This document shows, piece by piece, positions 19,613 through 31,050 of a DNA stretch of 64,000 nucleotides. Each line of letters starts with the position of its first letter. Positions within the stretch are counted from its first letter, which is position 1. The position numbers and the translations under genes are program-made. Source of the DNA: Auanema rhodensis (lineage: Eukaryota; Nematoda; Chromadorea; Rhabditida; Rhabditidae); NCBI GenBank assembly GCA_964057225.1, contig OZ059899.1:11098001-11162000 (forward strand). Direction: 5' to 3'. The notes beneath the pieces are model-generated. The model did not search any database. It saw only the letters and a list, made by a program, of their open reading frames with translations, and was not told the origin of the DNA.

Positions 19613-19686
19613 TGCGGCCAGCAGGGGTCGAACCTGCGACCTTGGGCTTATTATACCCACGCTCTAACCGACTGACCTATGGCGGC
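19613..19686 (-). tRNA. tRNA-Ile(AAT), array copy 15, degenerate
   Basis: Three changes: G70C in the acceptor stem, C32A in the anticodon loop and C11G, which breaks a D-stem pair and the A box. Probably a pseudogene. Confidence 0.75.
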
Positions 19687-20279
19687 TACGAAAGTACGAA
19701 ATAACAAAGCGCTGATTATAGGAAACGTGAATGAATGCAGATATTCTCAATTCCGATTCATTAACTAGATCGTGGTCAGCATTTTACAACATTGATAAAA
19801 TAGAAACTGAGAAAAAAACATCAACAAATGACACTATTAACTTGGTTTTTTGAACAGCTTTTTTATATTTCTTTTTTCACTATGAGAGAACTTATATTTA
19901 TTGCTTTTTCAAAATTTTCCATTTTTAACATTATACATCTTGACTATCACACATTGAGAACAACAGTTGGCAATGTTGGTTGTCACGTCATATTTCATGC
20001 AGTTAGATTTTCAGACACATTAATACCTTTGACCATTCTTCTTATGAGTTTTGTAACGATAGATCGTAATAGGAAATGAATTGCTATAATATGAAAAAAT
20101 ACAAGACATAGTCAACATTGATTTCCCCAAATAGTATCATGTTTGCTTGTTATTCAATTAGAACACTTATTTTTTGATTGTTTTCTTGAAATATTCTTTT
20201 TTTTTCTTTAACAAAGTTATGACTGAGATCAAAATTTGAACTTACTTTTGAACAATTAAACAGAAATTTAAAAAATATT

Positions 20280-20353
20280 TGCCGCCAGCAGGGGTCGAAC
20301 CTGCGACCTTGGGCTTATTAGACCCACGCTCTAACCGACTGAGCTATGGCGGC
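20280..20353 (-). tRNA. tRNA-Ile(AAT), array copy 16
   Basis: Consensus sequence. Confidence 0.95.
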
Positions 20354-20946
20354 TACGAAAGTACGAAATAACAAAGCGCTGATTATAGGAAACGTGAATG
20401 AATGCAGATATTCTCAATTCCGATTCATTAACTAGATCGTGGTCAGCATTTTACAACATTGATAAAATAGAAACTGAGAAAAAAACATCAACAAATGACA
20501 CTATTAACTTGGTTTTTTGAACAGCTTTTTTATATTTCTTTTTTCACTATGAGAGAACTTATATTTATTGCTTTTTCAAAATTTTCCATTTTTAACATTA
20601 TACATCTTGACTATCACACATTGAGAACAACAGTTGGCAATGTTGGTTGTCACGTCATATTTCATGCAGTTAGATTTTCAGACACATTAATACCTTTGAC
20701 CATTCTTCTTATGAGTTTTGTAACGATAGATCGTAATAGGAAATGAATTGCTATAATATGAAAAAATACAAGACATAGTCAACATTGATTTCCCCAAATA
20801 GTATCATGTTTGCTTGTTATTCAATTAGAACACTTATTTTTTGATTGTTTTCTTGAAATATTCTTTTTTTTTCTTTAACAAAGTTATGACTGAGATCAAA
20901 ATTTGAACTTACTTTTGAACAATTAAACAGAAATTTAAAAAATATT

Positions 20947-21020
20947 TGCCGCCAGCAGGGGTCGAACCTGCGACCTTGGGCTTATTAGACCCACGCTCTA
21001 ACCGACTGAGCTATGGCGGC
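20947..21020 (-). tRNA. tRNA-Ile(AAT), array copy 17
   Basis: Consensus; last copy before the 5-kb duplicated segment. Confidence 0.95.
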
Positions 21021-21355
21021 TACGAAAGTACGAAATAACAAAGCGCTGATTATAGGAAACGTGAATGAATGCAGATATTCTCAATTCCGATTCATTAACT
21101 AGATCGTGGTCAGCATTTTACAACATTGATAAAATAGAAACTGAGAAAAAAACATCAACAAATGACACTATTAACTTGGTTTTTTTAACACCTTTTTTTA
21201 TTTCTTTTTTCACTATGAGAGAACTTATATTTATTGCTTTTTCAAAATTTTCCATTTTCAACATTATACATCTTGACTATCACACATTGAGAACAAAGTT
21301 GGCAATGTTGGTTGTCACGTCATATTTCATGAAAAACAGAAATTTAAAAAATATT

Positions 21356-21429
21356 TGCCGCCAGCAGGGGTCGAACCTGCGACCTTGGGCTTATTAGACC
21401 CACGCTCTAACCGACTGAGCTATGGCGGC
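21356..21429 (-). tRNA. tRNA-Ile(AAT), array copy 18
   Basis: Consensus; short unit, left of LTR1 at 21500; duplicated at 26376. Confidence 0.95.
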
Positions 21430-21499
21430 TACGAAAGTACGAAATAACAAAGCGCTGATTATAGGAAACGTGAATGAATGCAGATATTCTCAATTCCGA

Positions 21500-21827
21500 T
21501 GTGGCGTTATACCGCAAGTGTATAGTATGGTTGGAAGTAAAACACAAAGCGAATATGTAGAAAAAGGTTTATTGATGAATTAACAAGACAAGCACGGAAT
21601 AGAATCACTGACTGCGAACGTGGAAAAATGTAAGACTGTCCTCCGTTGTTGGGCGGTCTTCTGAAATAAACTGTTACTTATGCCACATGTTAACACATAT
21701 GTTATGCATATGTGTTTTGATCTAGTTACAAAGGAAGGAGATAAAGAGAGAGAGAGAGAGAGAGAGGTATATATATATAGAGAGAGATAGAGATAACAAA
21801 AACAAAACCTACTCGCTTATCGCGACA
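21500..21827 (+). mobile_element. Solo LTR1, third copy, 328 bp
   Basis: As at 10913 with a GA tract shorter by two repeats; lies in the 5-kb duplicated segment. Confidence 0.88.
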
Positions 21828-22355
21828 TCCGATTCATTAACTAGATCGTGGTCAGCATTTTACAACATTGATAAAATAGAAACTGAGAAAAAAACATCAA
21901 CAAATGACACTATTAACTTGGTTTTTTGAACAGCTTTTTTATATTTCTTTTTTCACTATGAGAGAACTTATATTAATTGCTTTTTCAAAATTTTCCATTT
22001 TTAACATTATACATCTTGACTATCACACATTGAGAACAACAGTTGGCAATGTTGGTTGTCACGTCATATTTCATGCAGTTAGATTTTCAGACACATTAAT
22101 ACCTTTGACCATTCTTCTTATGAGTTTTGTAACGATAGATCGTAATAGGAAATGAATTGCTATAATATGAAAAAATACAAGACATAGTCAACATTGATTT
22201 CCGAAAATAGTATCATGTTTGCTTGTTATTCAATTAGAACATTTATTTTTTGATTGTTTTCTTGAAATATTCTTTTTTTTTCTTTAACAAAGTTATGACT
22301 GAGATCAAAATTTGAACTTACTTTTGAACAATTAAACAGAAAATTAAAAAATATT

Positions 22356-22429
22356 TGCCGCCAGCAGGGGTCGAACCTGCGACCTTGGGCTTATTAGACC
22401 CACGCTCTAACCGACTGAGCTATGGCGGC
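22356..22429 (-). tRNA. tRNA-Ile(AAT), array copy 19
   Basis: Consensus; duplicated at 27376. Confidence 0.95.
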
Positions 22430-23022
22430 TACGAAAGTACGAAATAACAAAGCGCTGATTATAGGAAACGTGAATGAATGCAGATATTCTCAATTCCGAT
22501 TCATTAACTAGATCGTGGTCAGCATTTTACAACATTGATAAAATAGAAACTGAGAAAAAAACATCAACAAATGACACTATTAACTTGGTTTTTTGAACAG
22601 CTTTTTTATATTTCTTTTTTCACTATGAGAGAACTTATATTTATTGCTTTTTCAAAATTTTCCATTTTTAACATTATACATCTTGACTATCACACATTGA
22701 GAACAACAGTTGGCAATGTTGGTTGTCACGTCATATTTCATGCAGTTAGATTTTCAGACACATTAATACCTTTGACCATTCTTCTTATGAGTTTTGTAAC
22801 GATAGATCGTAATAGGAAATGAATTGCTATAATATGAAAAAATACAAGACATAGTCAACATTGATTTCCCCAAATAGTATCATGTTTGCTTGTTATTCAA
22901 TTAGAACACTTATTTTTTGATTGTTTTCTTGAAATATTCTTTTTTTTTCTTTAACAAAGTTATGACTGAGATCAAAATTTGAACTTACTTTTGAACAATT
23001 AAACAGAAATTTAAAAAATATT

Positions 23023-23096
23023 TGCCGCCAGCAGGGGTCGAACCTGCGACCTTGGGCTTATTAGACCCACGCTCTAACCGACTGAGCTATGGCGGC
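23023..23096 (-). tRNA. tRNA-Ile(AAT), array copy 20
   Basis: Consensus; duplicated at 28043. Confidence 0.95.
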
Positions 23097-23432
23097 TACG
23101 AAAGTACGAAATAACAAAGCGCTGATTATAGGAAACGTGAATGAATGCAGATATTCTCAATTCCGATTCATTAACTAGATCGTGGTCAGCATTTTACAAC
23201 ATTGATAAAATAGAAACTGAGAAAAAAACATCAACAAATGACACTATTAACTTGGTTTTTTTAACAGCTTTTTTATATTTCTTTTTTCACTATGAGAGAA
23301 CTTATATTTATTGCTTTTTCAAAATTTTCCATTTTCAACATTATACATCTTGACTATCACACATTGAGAACAAAGTTGGCAATGTTGGTTGTCACGTCAT
23401 ATTTCATGAAAAACAGAAATTTAAAAAATATT

Positions 23433-23506
23433 TGCCGCCAGCAGGGGTCGAACCTGCGACCTTGGGCTTATTAGACCCACGCTCTAACCGACTGAGCTAT
23501 GGCGGC
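23433..23506 (-). tRNA. tRNA-Ile(AAT), array copy 21
   Basis: Consensus; short unit beside the interrupted LTR1; duplicated at 28453. Confidence 0.95.
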
Positions 23507-23576
23507 TACGAAAGTACGAAATAACAAAGCGCTGATTATAGGAAACGTGAATGAATGCAGATATTCTCAATTCCGA

Positions 23577-23707
23577 TGTGGCGTTATACCGCAAGTGTAT
23601 AGTATGGTTGGAAGTAAAACACAAAGCGAATATGTAGAAAAAGGTTTATTGATGAATTAACAAGACAAGCACGGAATAGAATCACTGACTGCGAACGTGG
23701 AAAAATG
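23577..23707 (+). mobile_element. LTR1 left part, cut by the LTR2 Gypsy element
   Basis: First 131 bp of LTR1, ending AATG, where LTR2 begins. The right part is missing because the element downstream is truncated. Confidence 0.85.
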
Positions 23708-24073
23708 CGTTCCATTATGCTCCTACGTATATTGAACAGACCATTGTAGTCTGCTCAACTACGCGTATAGTATTCCATAAGTGTAGCGGTATGGAAACAG
23801 AGCATAAGGATTACATAAGATAAGGAAATATATAGGTTTATTATACACAATACAATATCATTACAATACAATAACACAAGTATAAAGTAAACTACATTTA
23901 CAAGACAAAGACTAATATATAAGATCAACTAAGTTAGATGCAAACCGTCCATGGGTTTGAAAAGGGGCGAACTCCCGAATAGGGGCATGAGGGTAGGCGG
24001 TGCCATTCCTCATTCCTCTAGTCGGTCTGGCTCTAACCCTGCAGTTACATATATAGAGTCTCCGAATGGAACG
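23708..24073 (-). mobile_element. LTR2, 3' LTR of the truncated Gypsy element, 366 bp
   Basis: Ends are inverted repeats CGTTCCATT and AATGGAACG. The solo copy at 34669 shows a 4-bp target duplication, AATG. Ends other than TG...CA with 4-bp duplications occur in some Ty3/Gypsy lineages. A TATATATG box is present on the minus strand. The purine tract TGAAAAAGGGCA abuts it on the internal side, as expected of a polypurine tract. Confidence 0.82.
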
Positions 24074-24770
24074 TGCCCTTTTTCAAAGATTGTCGCGACC
24101 TCGCGATATTTTAAACAAAAATTTGGGCTTATATGTAACTGAGTTTTAGAGTTCAATTGTTTTAGCTTCACAATAACTATAGTATGATAGAGTTTTAGTT
24201 AGTATACAAACAAAATTACAATAATTTATAAGAAGGGTTCAATATAATATGAAGTGACGATGAATTAGAATATTATTAATTTCATAAATTAATTATCTTA
24301 ATATTCAAGCATTTCCTAATAGAGATTGTAGAATAAGGGGCTAGTAATGAATGGGAATATGTTATTATTTTGACTAATGGTCTCAAGAAGTACTCATTTC
24401 TAAATTGAACCGAGATTATGATTTAATAATGTGTCTCCATATGTCTCCCAGAGTGAATCCTTGATTACTAATGGAGACTACCACTTAAGATGAAATTGTG
24501 GTTGATACGCCTACCAGTGTTTATCTCATCTTATTTGGAGAGGCACATGGAGCTCGGATGGTTGTCAAAATGTCCTCTAGTCCGCATAGGATTACGGTAA
24601 CTTGGAACCATTAGTCATAACATCTCCTCGTTTAGAATTTGCCTTATTTTTCCTTTCTCAATCTCTATTAAATGCTATTTTTATTTTGAATGTTATTTAA
24701 CATTAATTTTTTTTTCTAATTCATCGTTATTTTGTTACAATAATTTAAATAACGTAGCATTATCTTGTTG
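24074..24770. other. Gypsy 3' untranslated region, left copy
   Basis: No open frame of note between the integrase stop and LTR2; no envelope gene. The last 12 bp next to the LTR form the probable polypurine tract on the minus strand. Confidence 0.6.
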
Positions 24771-26030
24771 TTATTCTTCTTCATTCCTCGGAAGCCATAT
24801 TTCGTCTTCATTTTCATCTTCTGGCTCTGTATCTATGCTATCCTTGTTGTTCCTGTTGATCACTTCTATTATTTCGATGTCGCTATCTTCTTCTGCTTGA
24901 CTTTCTCGAAACCTTGCGCGAGTGTTGTAAGAGATGTTTTGTGAAGCAGGAGAGAAGATTTTCAAGTTATCTTTGTGGATATCTTGTAGTTTTCCTGATG
25001 AATTTCTGATTTGAACTTTTGATCCTTCTACGTTGATGACTTCGTATGGTCCATCATAGCTTTTCCGAAGCTTTTGGCCGATTTGGTGTGATTTTATAGT
25101 CGTCATCACCATGTCGCCCGGTTGAATGTCTCTATGGTGTGCTCTTTGCGTTCTATCTTTCTTCTTTTTCGCATTTTCTTGATTTTTAGCTATGCGGTTC
25201 TTTATTATTTCGTCTCTCTTGTCCATATCTGGTCTTCTTTGGAGTAATTCTTCAGAAATTTCTTGAATTTTGGTGATCGTTTCTGGTAATTCAGCGTCCA
25301 TTGACATTCTGCATTCTTTACCAAATAATGCAATGTATGGCGCAATCCCTGTAGTCGCGTGCAGAATATTGTTGATAGCAAAAGTGATTTTTGGTAATAC
25401 AGTATCCCAGTCACTAAGGTCCTCTTTTAAGTAGTGGGTTAATCCTTCTTCGAGGGTTCTGTGAAGTCTTTCCACTTGTCCATTTGAGTTCTTTTGGTGT
25501 GGTAGTGTTGGTTCATGTTTGATTCCAAGTTTAGTACACATTTCTTCGAACTTTTTGGATACAAAGTTCGAACCTCTATCGGTGATCAAGCGATGTGGTG
25601 GTCCAAAAATGTAAACGAAATGTCTTAGAAATCGGTCAATTGTGATTTCCGTTGTTATTTGTGGTACAGCAATTGTTGTTGACCATTTTGTAAATGCGTC
25701 TTGCATGGTAATGACGTAGGTACAGTTTCTTTTTGAAGGGGGAAATGGTCCCATTACGTCCATGTGGACTCGTTCAAATGGCTTGCTTGGTATCTCAAAA
25801 TGACCTATTGGTTGTACCGTCATGGAATGTGGATCTTTTTTTCTTTGAGCACATTTAATGCAGTTCTTGATGAATTTAGTAATGTCGTTCTGCATATTTG
25901 TCCAATAGAATCTTCTTAGAATTGCTTCTTTTGTTTTAATAATTCCTTGATGTGCTGCAATTGTAGGATCCTCATGAAAAACTTTGATTATTTCCCCTAA
26001 AGGTACTGTTATTTCTCTGTCTATTATTGC
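24771..26030 (-). CDS. Ty3/Gypsy integrase, 3' fragment of pol (left copy)
   Basis: The frame is open from 26030; the first Met is at 25895 (374 residues from there). Before that Met lie the two His of the HHCC zinc finger, and CIKC (residues 12-15) gives the two Cys. The core has Asp46 (HMDVMGP), Asp106 (ITDRGSNF) and Glu142 (NGQVERLHRTLEE), a classical D,D35E spacing. A GPY-type C-terminal module (SYDGPYEVINVEG) and a very acidic tail ending LPRNEEE follow. Protease, reverse transcriptase and RNase H are absent: the frame is cut at a TGA where gag sequence is fused. It cannot act alone; its enzyme fold looks intact. Confidence 0.9.
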   Translation of the reverse strand, partial: AIIDREITVPLGEIIKVFHEDPTIAAHQGIIKTKEAILRRFYWTNMQNDITKFIKNCIKCAQRKKDPHSMTVQPIGHFEIPSKPFERVHMDVMGPFPPSKRNCTYVITMQDAFTKWSTTIAVPQITTEITIDRFLRHFVYIFGPPHRLITDRGSNFVSKKFEEMCTKLGIKHEPTLPHQKNSNGQVERLHRTLEEGLTHYLKEDLSDWDTVLPKITFAINNILHATTGIAPYIALFGKECRMSMDAELPETITKIQEISEELLQRRPDMDKRDEIIKNRIAKNQENAKKKKDRTQRAHHRDIQPGDMVMTTIKSHQIGQKLRKSYDGPYEVINVEGSKVQIRNSSGKLQDIHKDNLKIFSPASQNISYNTRARFRESQAEEDSDIEIIEVINRNNKDSIDTEPEDENEDEIWLPRNEEE

Positions 26031-26052
26031 TCATTTCTTGATTTTGTGATGC

Positions 26053-26070
26053 TAGTTCTTGATTTTGTGA
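26053..26070. other. Templated filler at the duplication junction
   Basis: 18 bp between the two copies. The last 15 bp (26056-26070) repeat 26035-26049, just to the left. It looks like a templated insertion left by error-prone end joining or template switching. Confidence 0.75.
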
Positions 26071-26375
26071 TATAGGAAACGTGAATGAATGCAGATATTC
26101 TCAATTCCGATTCATTAACTAGATCGTGGTCAGCATTTTACAACATTGATAAAATAGAAACTGAGAAAAAAACATCAACAAATGACACTATTAACTTGGT
26201 TTTTTTAACACCTTTTTTTATTTCTTTTTTCACTATGAGAGAACTTATATTTATTGCTTTTTCAAAATTTTCCATTTTCAACATTATACATCTTGACTAT
26301 CACACATTGAGAACAAAGTTGGCAATGTTGGTTGTCACGTCATATTTCATGAAAAACAGAAATTTAAAAAATATT

Positions 26376-26449
26376 TGCCGCCAGCAGGGGTCGAACCTGC
26401 GACCTTGGGCTTATTAGACCCACGCTCTAACCGACTGAGCTATGGCGGC
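26376..26449 (-). tRNA. tRNA-Ile(AAT), array copy 22
   Basis: Consensus; first tRNA after the retroelement-array junction at 26071. Confidence 0.95.
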
Positions 26450-26519
26450 TACGAAAGTACGAAATAACAAAGCGCTGATTATAGGAAACGTGAATGAATG
26501 CAGATATTCTCAATTCCGA

Positions 26520-26847
26520 TGTGGCGTTATACCGCAAGTGTATAGTATGGTTGGAAGTAAAACACAAAGCGAATATGTAGAAAAAGGTTTATTGATGAAT
26601 TAACAAGACAAGCACGGAATAGAATCACTGACTGCGAACGTGGAAAAATGTAAGACTGTCCTCCGTTGTTGGGCGGTCTTCTGAAATAAACTGTTACTTA
26701 TGCCACATGTTAACACATATGTTATGCATATGTGTTTTGATCTAGTTACAAAGGAAGGAGATAAAGAGAGAGAGAGAGAGAGAGAGGTATATATATATAG
26801 AGAGAGATAGAGATAACAAAAACAAAACCTACTCGCTTATCGCGACA
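26520..26847 (+). mobile_element. Solo LTR1, duplicate of the 21500 copy
   Basis: Exactly 5,020 bp from the 21500 copy, with the same GA length. Confidence 0.88.
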
Positions 26848-27375
26848 TCCGATTCATTAACTAGATCGTGGTCAGCATTTTACAACATTGATAAAATAGA
26901 AACTGAGAAAAAAACATCAACAAATGACACTATTAACTTGGTTTTTTGAACAGCTTTTTTATATTTCTTTTTTCACTATGAGAGAACTTATATTAATTGC
27001 TTTTTCAAAATTTTCCATTTTTAACATTATACATCTTGACTATCACACATTGAGAACAACAGTTGGCAATGTTGGTTGTCACGTCATATTTCATGCAGTT
27101 AGATTTTCAGACACATTAATACCTTTGACCATTCTTCTTATGAGTTTTGTAACGATAGATCGTAATAGGAAATGAATTGCTATAATATGAAAAAATACAA
27201 GACATAGTCAACATTGATTTCCGAAAATAGTATCATGTTTGCTTGTTATTCAATTAGAACATTTATTTTTTGATTGTTTTCTTGAAATATTCTTTTTTTT
27301 TCTTTAACAAAGTTATGACTGAGATCAAAATTTGAACTTACTTTTGAACAATTAAACAGAAAATTAAAAAATATT

Positions 27376-27449
27376 TGCCGCCAGCAGGGGTCGAACCTGC
27401 GACCTTGGGCTTATTAGACCCACGCTCTAACCGACTGAGCTATGGCGGC
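27376..27449 (-). tRNA. tRNA-Ile(AAT), array copy 23
   Basis: Consensus sequence. Confidence 0.95.
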
Positions 27450-28042
27450 TACGAAAGTACGAAATAACAAAGCGCTGATTATAGGAAACGTGAATGAATG
27501 CAGATATTCTCAATTCCGATTCATTAACTAGATCGTGGTCAGCATTTTACAACATTGATAAAATAGAAACTGAGAAAAAAACATCAACAAATGACACTAT
27601 TAACTTGGTTTTTTGAACAGCTTTTTTATATTTCTTTTTTCACTATGAGAGAACTTATATTTATTGCTTTTTCAAAATTTTCCATTTTTAACATTATACA
27701 TCTTGACTATCACACATTGAGAACAACAGTTGGCAATGTTGGTTGTCACGTCATATTTCATGCAGTTAGATTTTCAGACACATTAATACCTTTGACCATT
27801 CTTCTTATGAGTTTTGTAACGATAGATCGTAATAGGAAATGAATTGCTATAATATGAAAAAATACAAGACATAGTCAACATTGATTTCCCCAAATAGTAT
27901 CATGTTTGCTTGTTATTCAATTAGAACACTTATTTTTTGATTGTTTTCTTGAAATATTCTTTTTTTTTCTTTAACAAAGTTATGACTGAGATCAAAATTT
28001 GAACTTACTTTTGAACAATTAAACAGAAATTTAAAAAATATT

Positions 28043-28116
28043 TGCCGCCAGCAGGGGTCGAACCTGCGACCTTGGGCTTATTAGACCCACGCTCTAACCG
28101 ACTGAGCTATGGCGGC
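28043..28116 (-). tRNA. tRNA-Ile(AAT), array copy 24
   Basis: Consensus sequence. Confidence 0.95.
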
Positions 28117-28452
28117 TACGAAAGTACGAAATAACAAAGCGCTGATTATAGGAAACGTGAATGAATGCAGATATTCTCAATTCCGATTCATTAACTAGAT
28201 CGTGGTCAGCATTTTACAACATTGATAAAATAGAAACTGAGAAAAAAACATCAACAAATGACACTATTAACTTGGTTTTTTTAACAGCTTTTTTATATTT
28301 CTTTTTTCACTATGAGAGAACTTATATTTATTGCTTTTTCAAAATTTTCCATTTTCAACATTATACATCTTGACTATCACACATTGAGAACAAAGTTGGC
28401 AATGTTGGTTGTCACGTCATATTTCATGAAAAACAGAAATTTAAAAAATATT

Positions 28453-28526
28453 TGCCGCCAGCAGGGGTCGAACCTGCGACCTTGGGCTTATTAGACCCAC
28501 GCTCTAACCGACTGAGCTATGGCGGC
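28453..28526 (-). tRNA. tRNA-Ile(AAT), array copy 25
   Basis: Consensus; last tRNA before the 7-kb tRNA-free retroelement block. Confidence 0.95.
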
Positions 28527-28596
28527 TACGAAAGTACGAAATAACAAAGCGCTGATTATAGGAAACGTGAATGAATGCAGATATTCTCAATTCCGA

Positions 28597-28727
28597 TGTG
28601 GCGTTATACCGCAAGTGTATAGTATGGTTGGAAGTAAAACACAAAGCGAATATGTAGAAAAAGGTTTATTGATGAATTAACAAGACAAGCACGGAATAGA
28701 ATCACTGACTGCGAACGTGGAAAAATG
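28597..28727 (+). mobile_element. LTR1 left part, second interrupted copy
   Basis: Duplicate of 23577-23707; runs into LTR2 at 28728. Confidence 0.85.
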
Positions 28728-29093
28728 CGTTCCATTATGCTCCTACGTATATTGAACAGACCATTGTAGTCTGCTCAACTACGCGTATAGTATTCCATAA
28801 GTGTAGCGGTATGGAAACAGAGCATAAGGATTACATAAGATAAGGAAATATATAGGTTTATTATACACAATACAATATCATTACAATACAATAACACAAG
28901 TATAAAGTAAACTACATTTACAAGACAAAGACTAATATATAAGATCAACTAAGTTAGATGCAAACCGTCCATGGGTTTGAAAAGGGGCGAACTCCCGAAT
29001 AGGGGCATGAGGGTAGGCGGTGCCATTCCTCATTCCTCTAGTCGGTCTGGCTCTAACCCTGCAGTTACATATATAGAGTCTCCGAATGGAACG
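28728..29093 (-). mobile_element. LTR2, 3' LTR of the second Gypsy copy
   Basis: Duplicate of 23708-24073 within the 5-kb repeat. Confidence 0.82.
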
Positions 29094-29790
29094 TGCCCTT
29101 TTTCAAAGATTGTCGCGACCTCGCGATATTTTAAACAAAAATTTGGGCTTATATGTAACTGAGTTTTAGAGTTCAATTGTTTTAGCTTCACAATAACTAT
29201 AGTATGATAGAGTTTTAGTTAGTATACAAACAAAATTACAATAATTTATAAGAAGGGTTCAATATAATATGAAGTGACGATGAATTAGAATATTATTAAT
29301 TTCATAAATTAATTATCTTAATATTCAAGCATTTCCTAATAGAGATTGTAGAATAAGGGGCTAGTAATGAATGGGAATATGTTATTATTTTGACTAATGG
29401 TCTCAAGAAGTACTCATTTCTAAATTGAACCGAGATTATGATTTAATAATGTGTCTCCATATGTCTCCCAGAGTGAATCCTTGATTACTAATGGAGACTA
29501 CCACTTAAGATGAAATTGTGGTTGATACGCCTACCAGTGTTTATCTCATCTTATTTGGAGAGGCACATGGAGCTCGGATGGTTGTCAAAATGTCCTCTAG
29601 TCCGCATAGGATTACGGTAACTTGGAACCATTAGTCATAACATCTCCTCGTTTAGAATTTGCCTTATTTTTCCTTTCTCAATCTCTATTAAATGCTATTT
29701 TTATTTTGAATGTTATTTAACATTAATTTTTTTTTCTAATTCATCGTTATTTTGTTACAATAATTTAAATAACGTAGCATTATCTTGTTG
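29094..29790. other. Gypsy 3' untranslated region, right copy
   Basis: Duplicate of 24074-24770; no gene seen. Confidence 0.6.
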
Positions 29791-31050
29791 TTATTCTTCT
29801 TCATTCCTCGGAAGCCATATTTCGTCTTCATTTTCATCTTCTGGCTCTGTATCTATGCTATCCTTGTTGTTCCTGTTGATCACTTCTATTATTTCGATGT
29901 CGCTATCTTCTTCTGCTTGACTTTCTCGAAACCTTGCGCGAGTGTTGTAAGAGATGTTTTGTGAAGCAGGAGAGAAGATTTTCAAGTTATCTTTGTGGAT
30001 ATCTTGTAGTTTTCCTGATGAATTTCTGATTTGAACTTTTGATCCTTCTACGTTGATGACTTCGTATGGTCCATCATAGCTTTTCCGAAGCTTTTGGCCG
30101 ATTTGGTGTGATTTTATAGTCGTCATCACCATGTCGCCCGGTTGAATGTCTCTATGGTGTGCTCTTTGCGTTCTATCTTTCTTCTTTTTCGCATTTTCTT
30201 GATTTTTAGCTATGCGGTTCTTTATTATTTCGTCTCTCTTGTCCATATCTGGTCTTCTTTGGAGTAATTCTTCAGAAATTTCTTGAATTTTGGTGATCGT
30301 TTCTGGTAATTCAGCGTCCATTGACATTCTGCATTCTTTACCAAATAATGCAATGTATGGCGCAATCCCTGTAGTCGCGTGCAGAATATTGTTGATAGCA
30401 AAAGTGATTTTTGGTAATACAGTATCCCAGTCACTAAGGTCCTCTTTTAAGTAGTGGGTTAATCCTTCTTCGAGGGTTCTGTGAAGTCTTTCCACTTGTC
30501 CATTTGAGTTCTTTTGGTGTGGTAGTGTTGGTTCATGTTTGATTCCAAGTTTAGTACACATTTCTTCGAACTTTTTGGATACAAAGTTCGAACCTCTATC
30601 GGTGATCAAGCGATGTGGTGGTCCAAAAATGTAAACGAAATGTCTTAGAAATCGGTCAATTGTGATTTCCGTTGTTATTTGTGGTACAGCAATTGTTGTT
30701 GACCATTTTGTAAATGCGTCTTGCATGGTAATGACGTAGGTACAGTTTCTTTTTGAAGGGGGAAATGGTCCCATTACGTCCATGTGGACTCGTTCAAATG
30801 GCTTGCTTGGTATCTCAAAATGACCTATTGGTTGTACCGTCATGGAATGTGGATCTTTTTTTCTTTGAGCACATTTAATGCAGTTCTTGATGAATTTAGT
30901 AATGTCGTTCTGCATATTTGTCCAATAGAATCTTCTTAGAATTGCTTCTTTTGTTTTAATAATTCCTTGATGTGCTGCAATTGTAGGATCCTCATGAAAA
31001 ACTTTGATTATTTCCCCTAAAGGTACTGTTATTTCTCTGTCTATTATTGC
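29791..31050 (-). CDS. Ty3/Gypsy integrase, 3' fragment of pol (right copy)
   Basis: Same protein as at 24771-26030, with the same D46, D106, E142 triad counted from the Met at 30915. Here the gag gene continues upstream on the same strand, so the internal deletion is visible: gag C-terminal coding runs directly into the integrase zinc-finger region near 31050, in different frames. About 2 kb of pol (protease, reverse transcriptase, RNase H) must have been lost before the 5-kb duplication, since both copies share the junction. Confidence 0.9.
   Translation of the reverse strand, partial: AIIDREITVPLGEIIKVFHEDPTIAAHQGIIKTKEAILRRFYWTNMQNDITKFIKNCIKCAQRKKDPHSMTVQPIGHFEIPSKPFERVHMDVMGPFPPSKRNCTYVITMQDAFTKWSTTIAVPQITTEITIDRFLRHFVYIFGPPHRLITDRGSNFVSKKFEEMCTKLGIKHEPTLPHQKNSNGQVERLHRTLEEGLTHYLKEDLSDWDTVLPKITFAINNILHATTGIAPYIALFGKECRMSMDAELPETITKIQEISEELLQRRPDMDKRDEIIKNRIAKNQENAKKKKDRTQRAHHRDIQPGDMVMTTIKSHQIGQKLRKSYDGPYEVINVEGSKVQIRNSSGKLQDIHKDNLKIFSPASQNISYNTRARFRESQAEEDSDIEIIEVINRNNKDSIDTEPEDENEDEIWLPRNEEE

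Larger units (their letters stand above)
21051..26052. repeat. 5,002-bp segmental duplication, left copy
   Basis: Matches 26071-31072 at a constant offset of 5,020 bp. It contains three and a half array units, LTR1, LTR2 and the integrase end of a Gypsy element. The encoded open frames are identical in both copies. Confidence 0.9.

Noticed and set aside
23951-24142. 63-codon open frame in LTR2, repeated at 28971 and 34912
   Set aside because: It lies inside the LTR, is cut differently in the solo copy, and resembles no protein.
24074-24770. Envelope gene of an errantivirus-like element
   Set aside because: No open frame of useful length lies between integrase and LTR2 in either copy.
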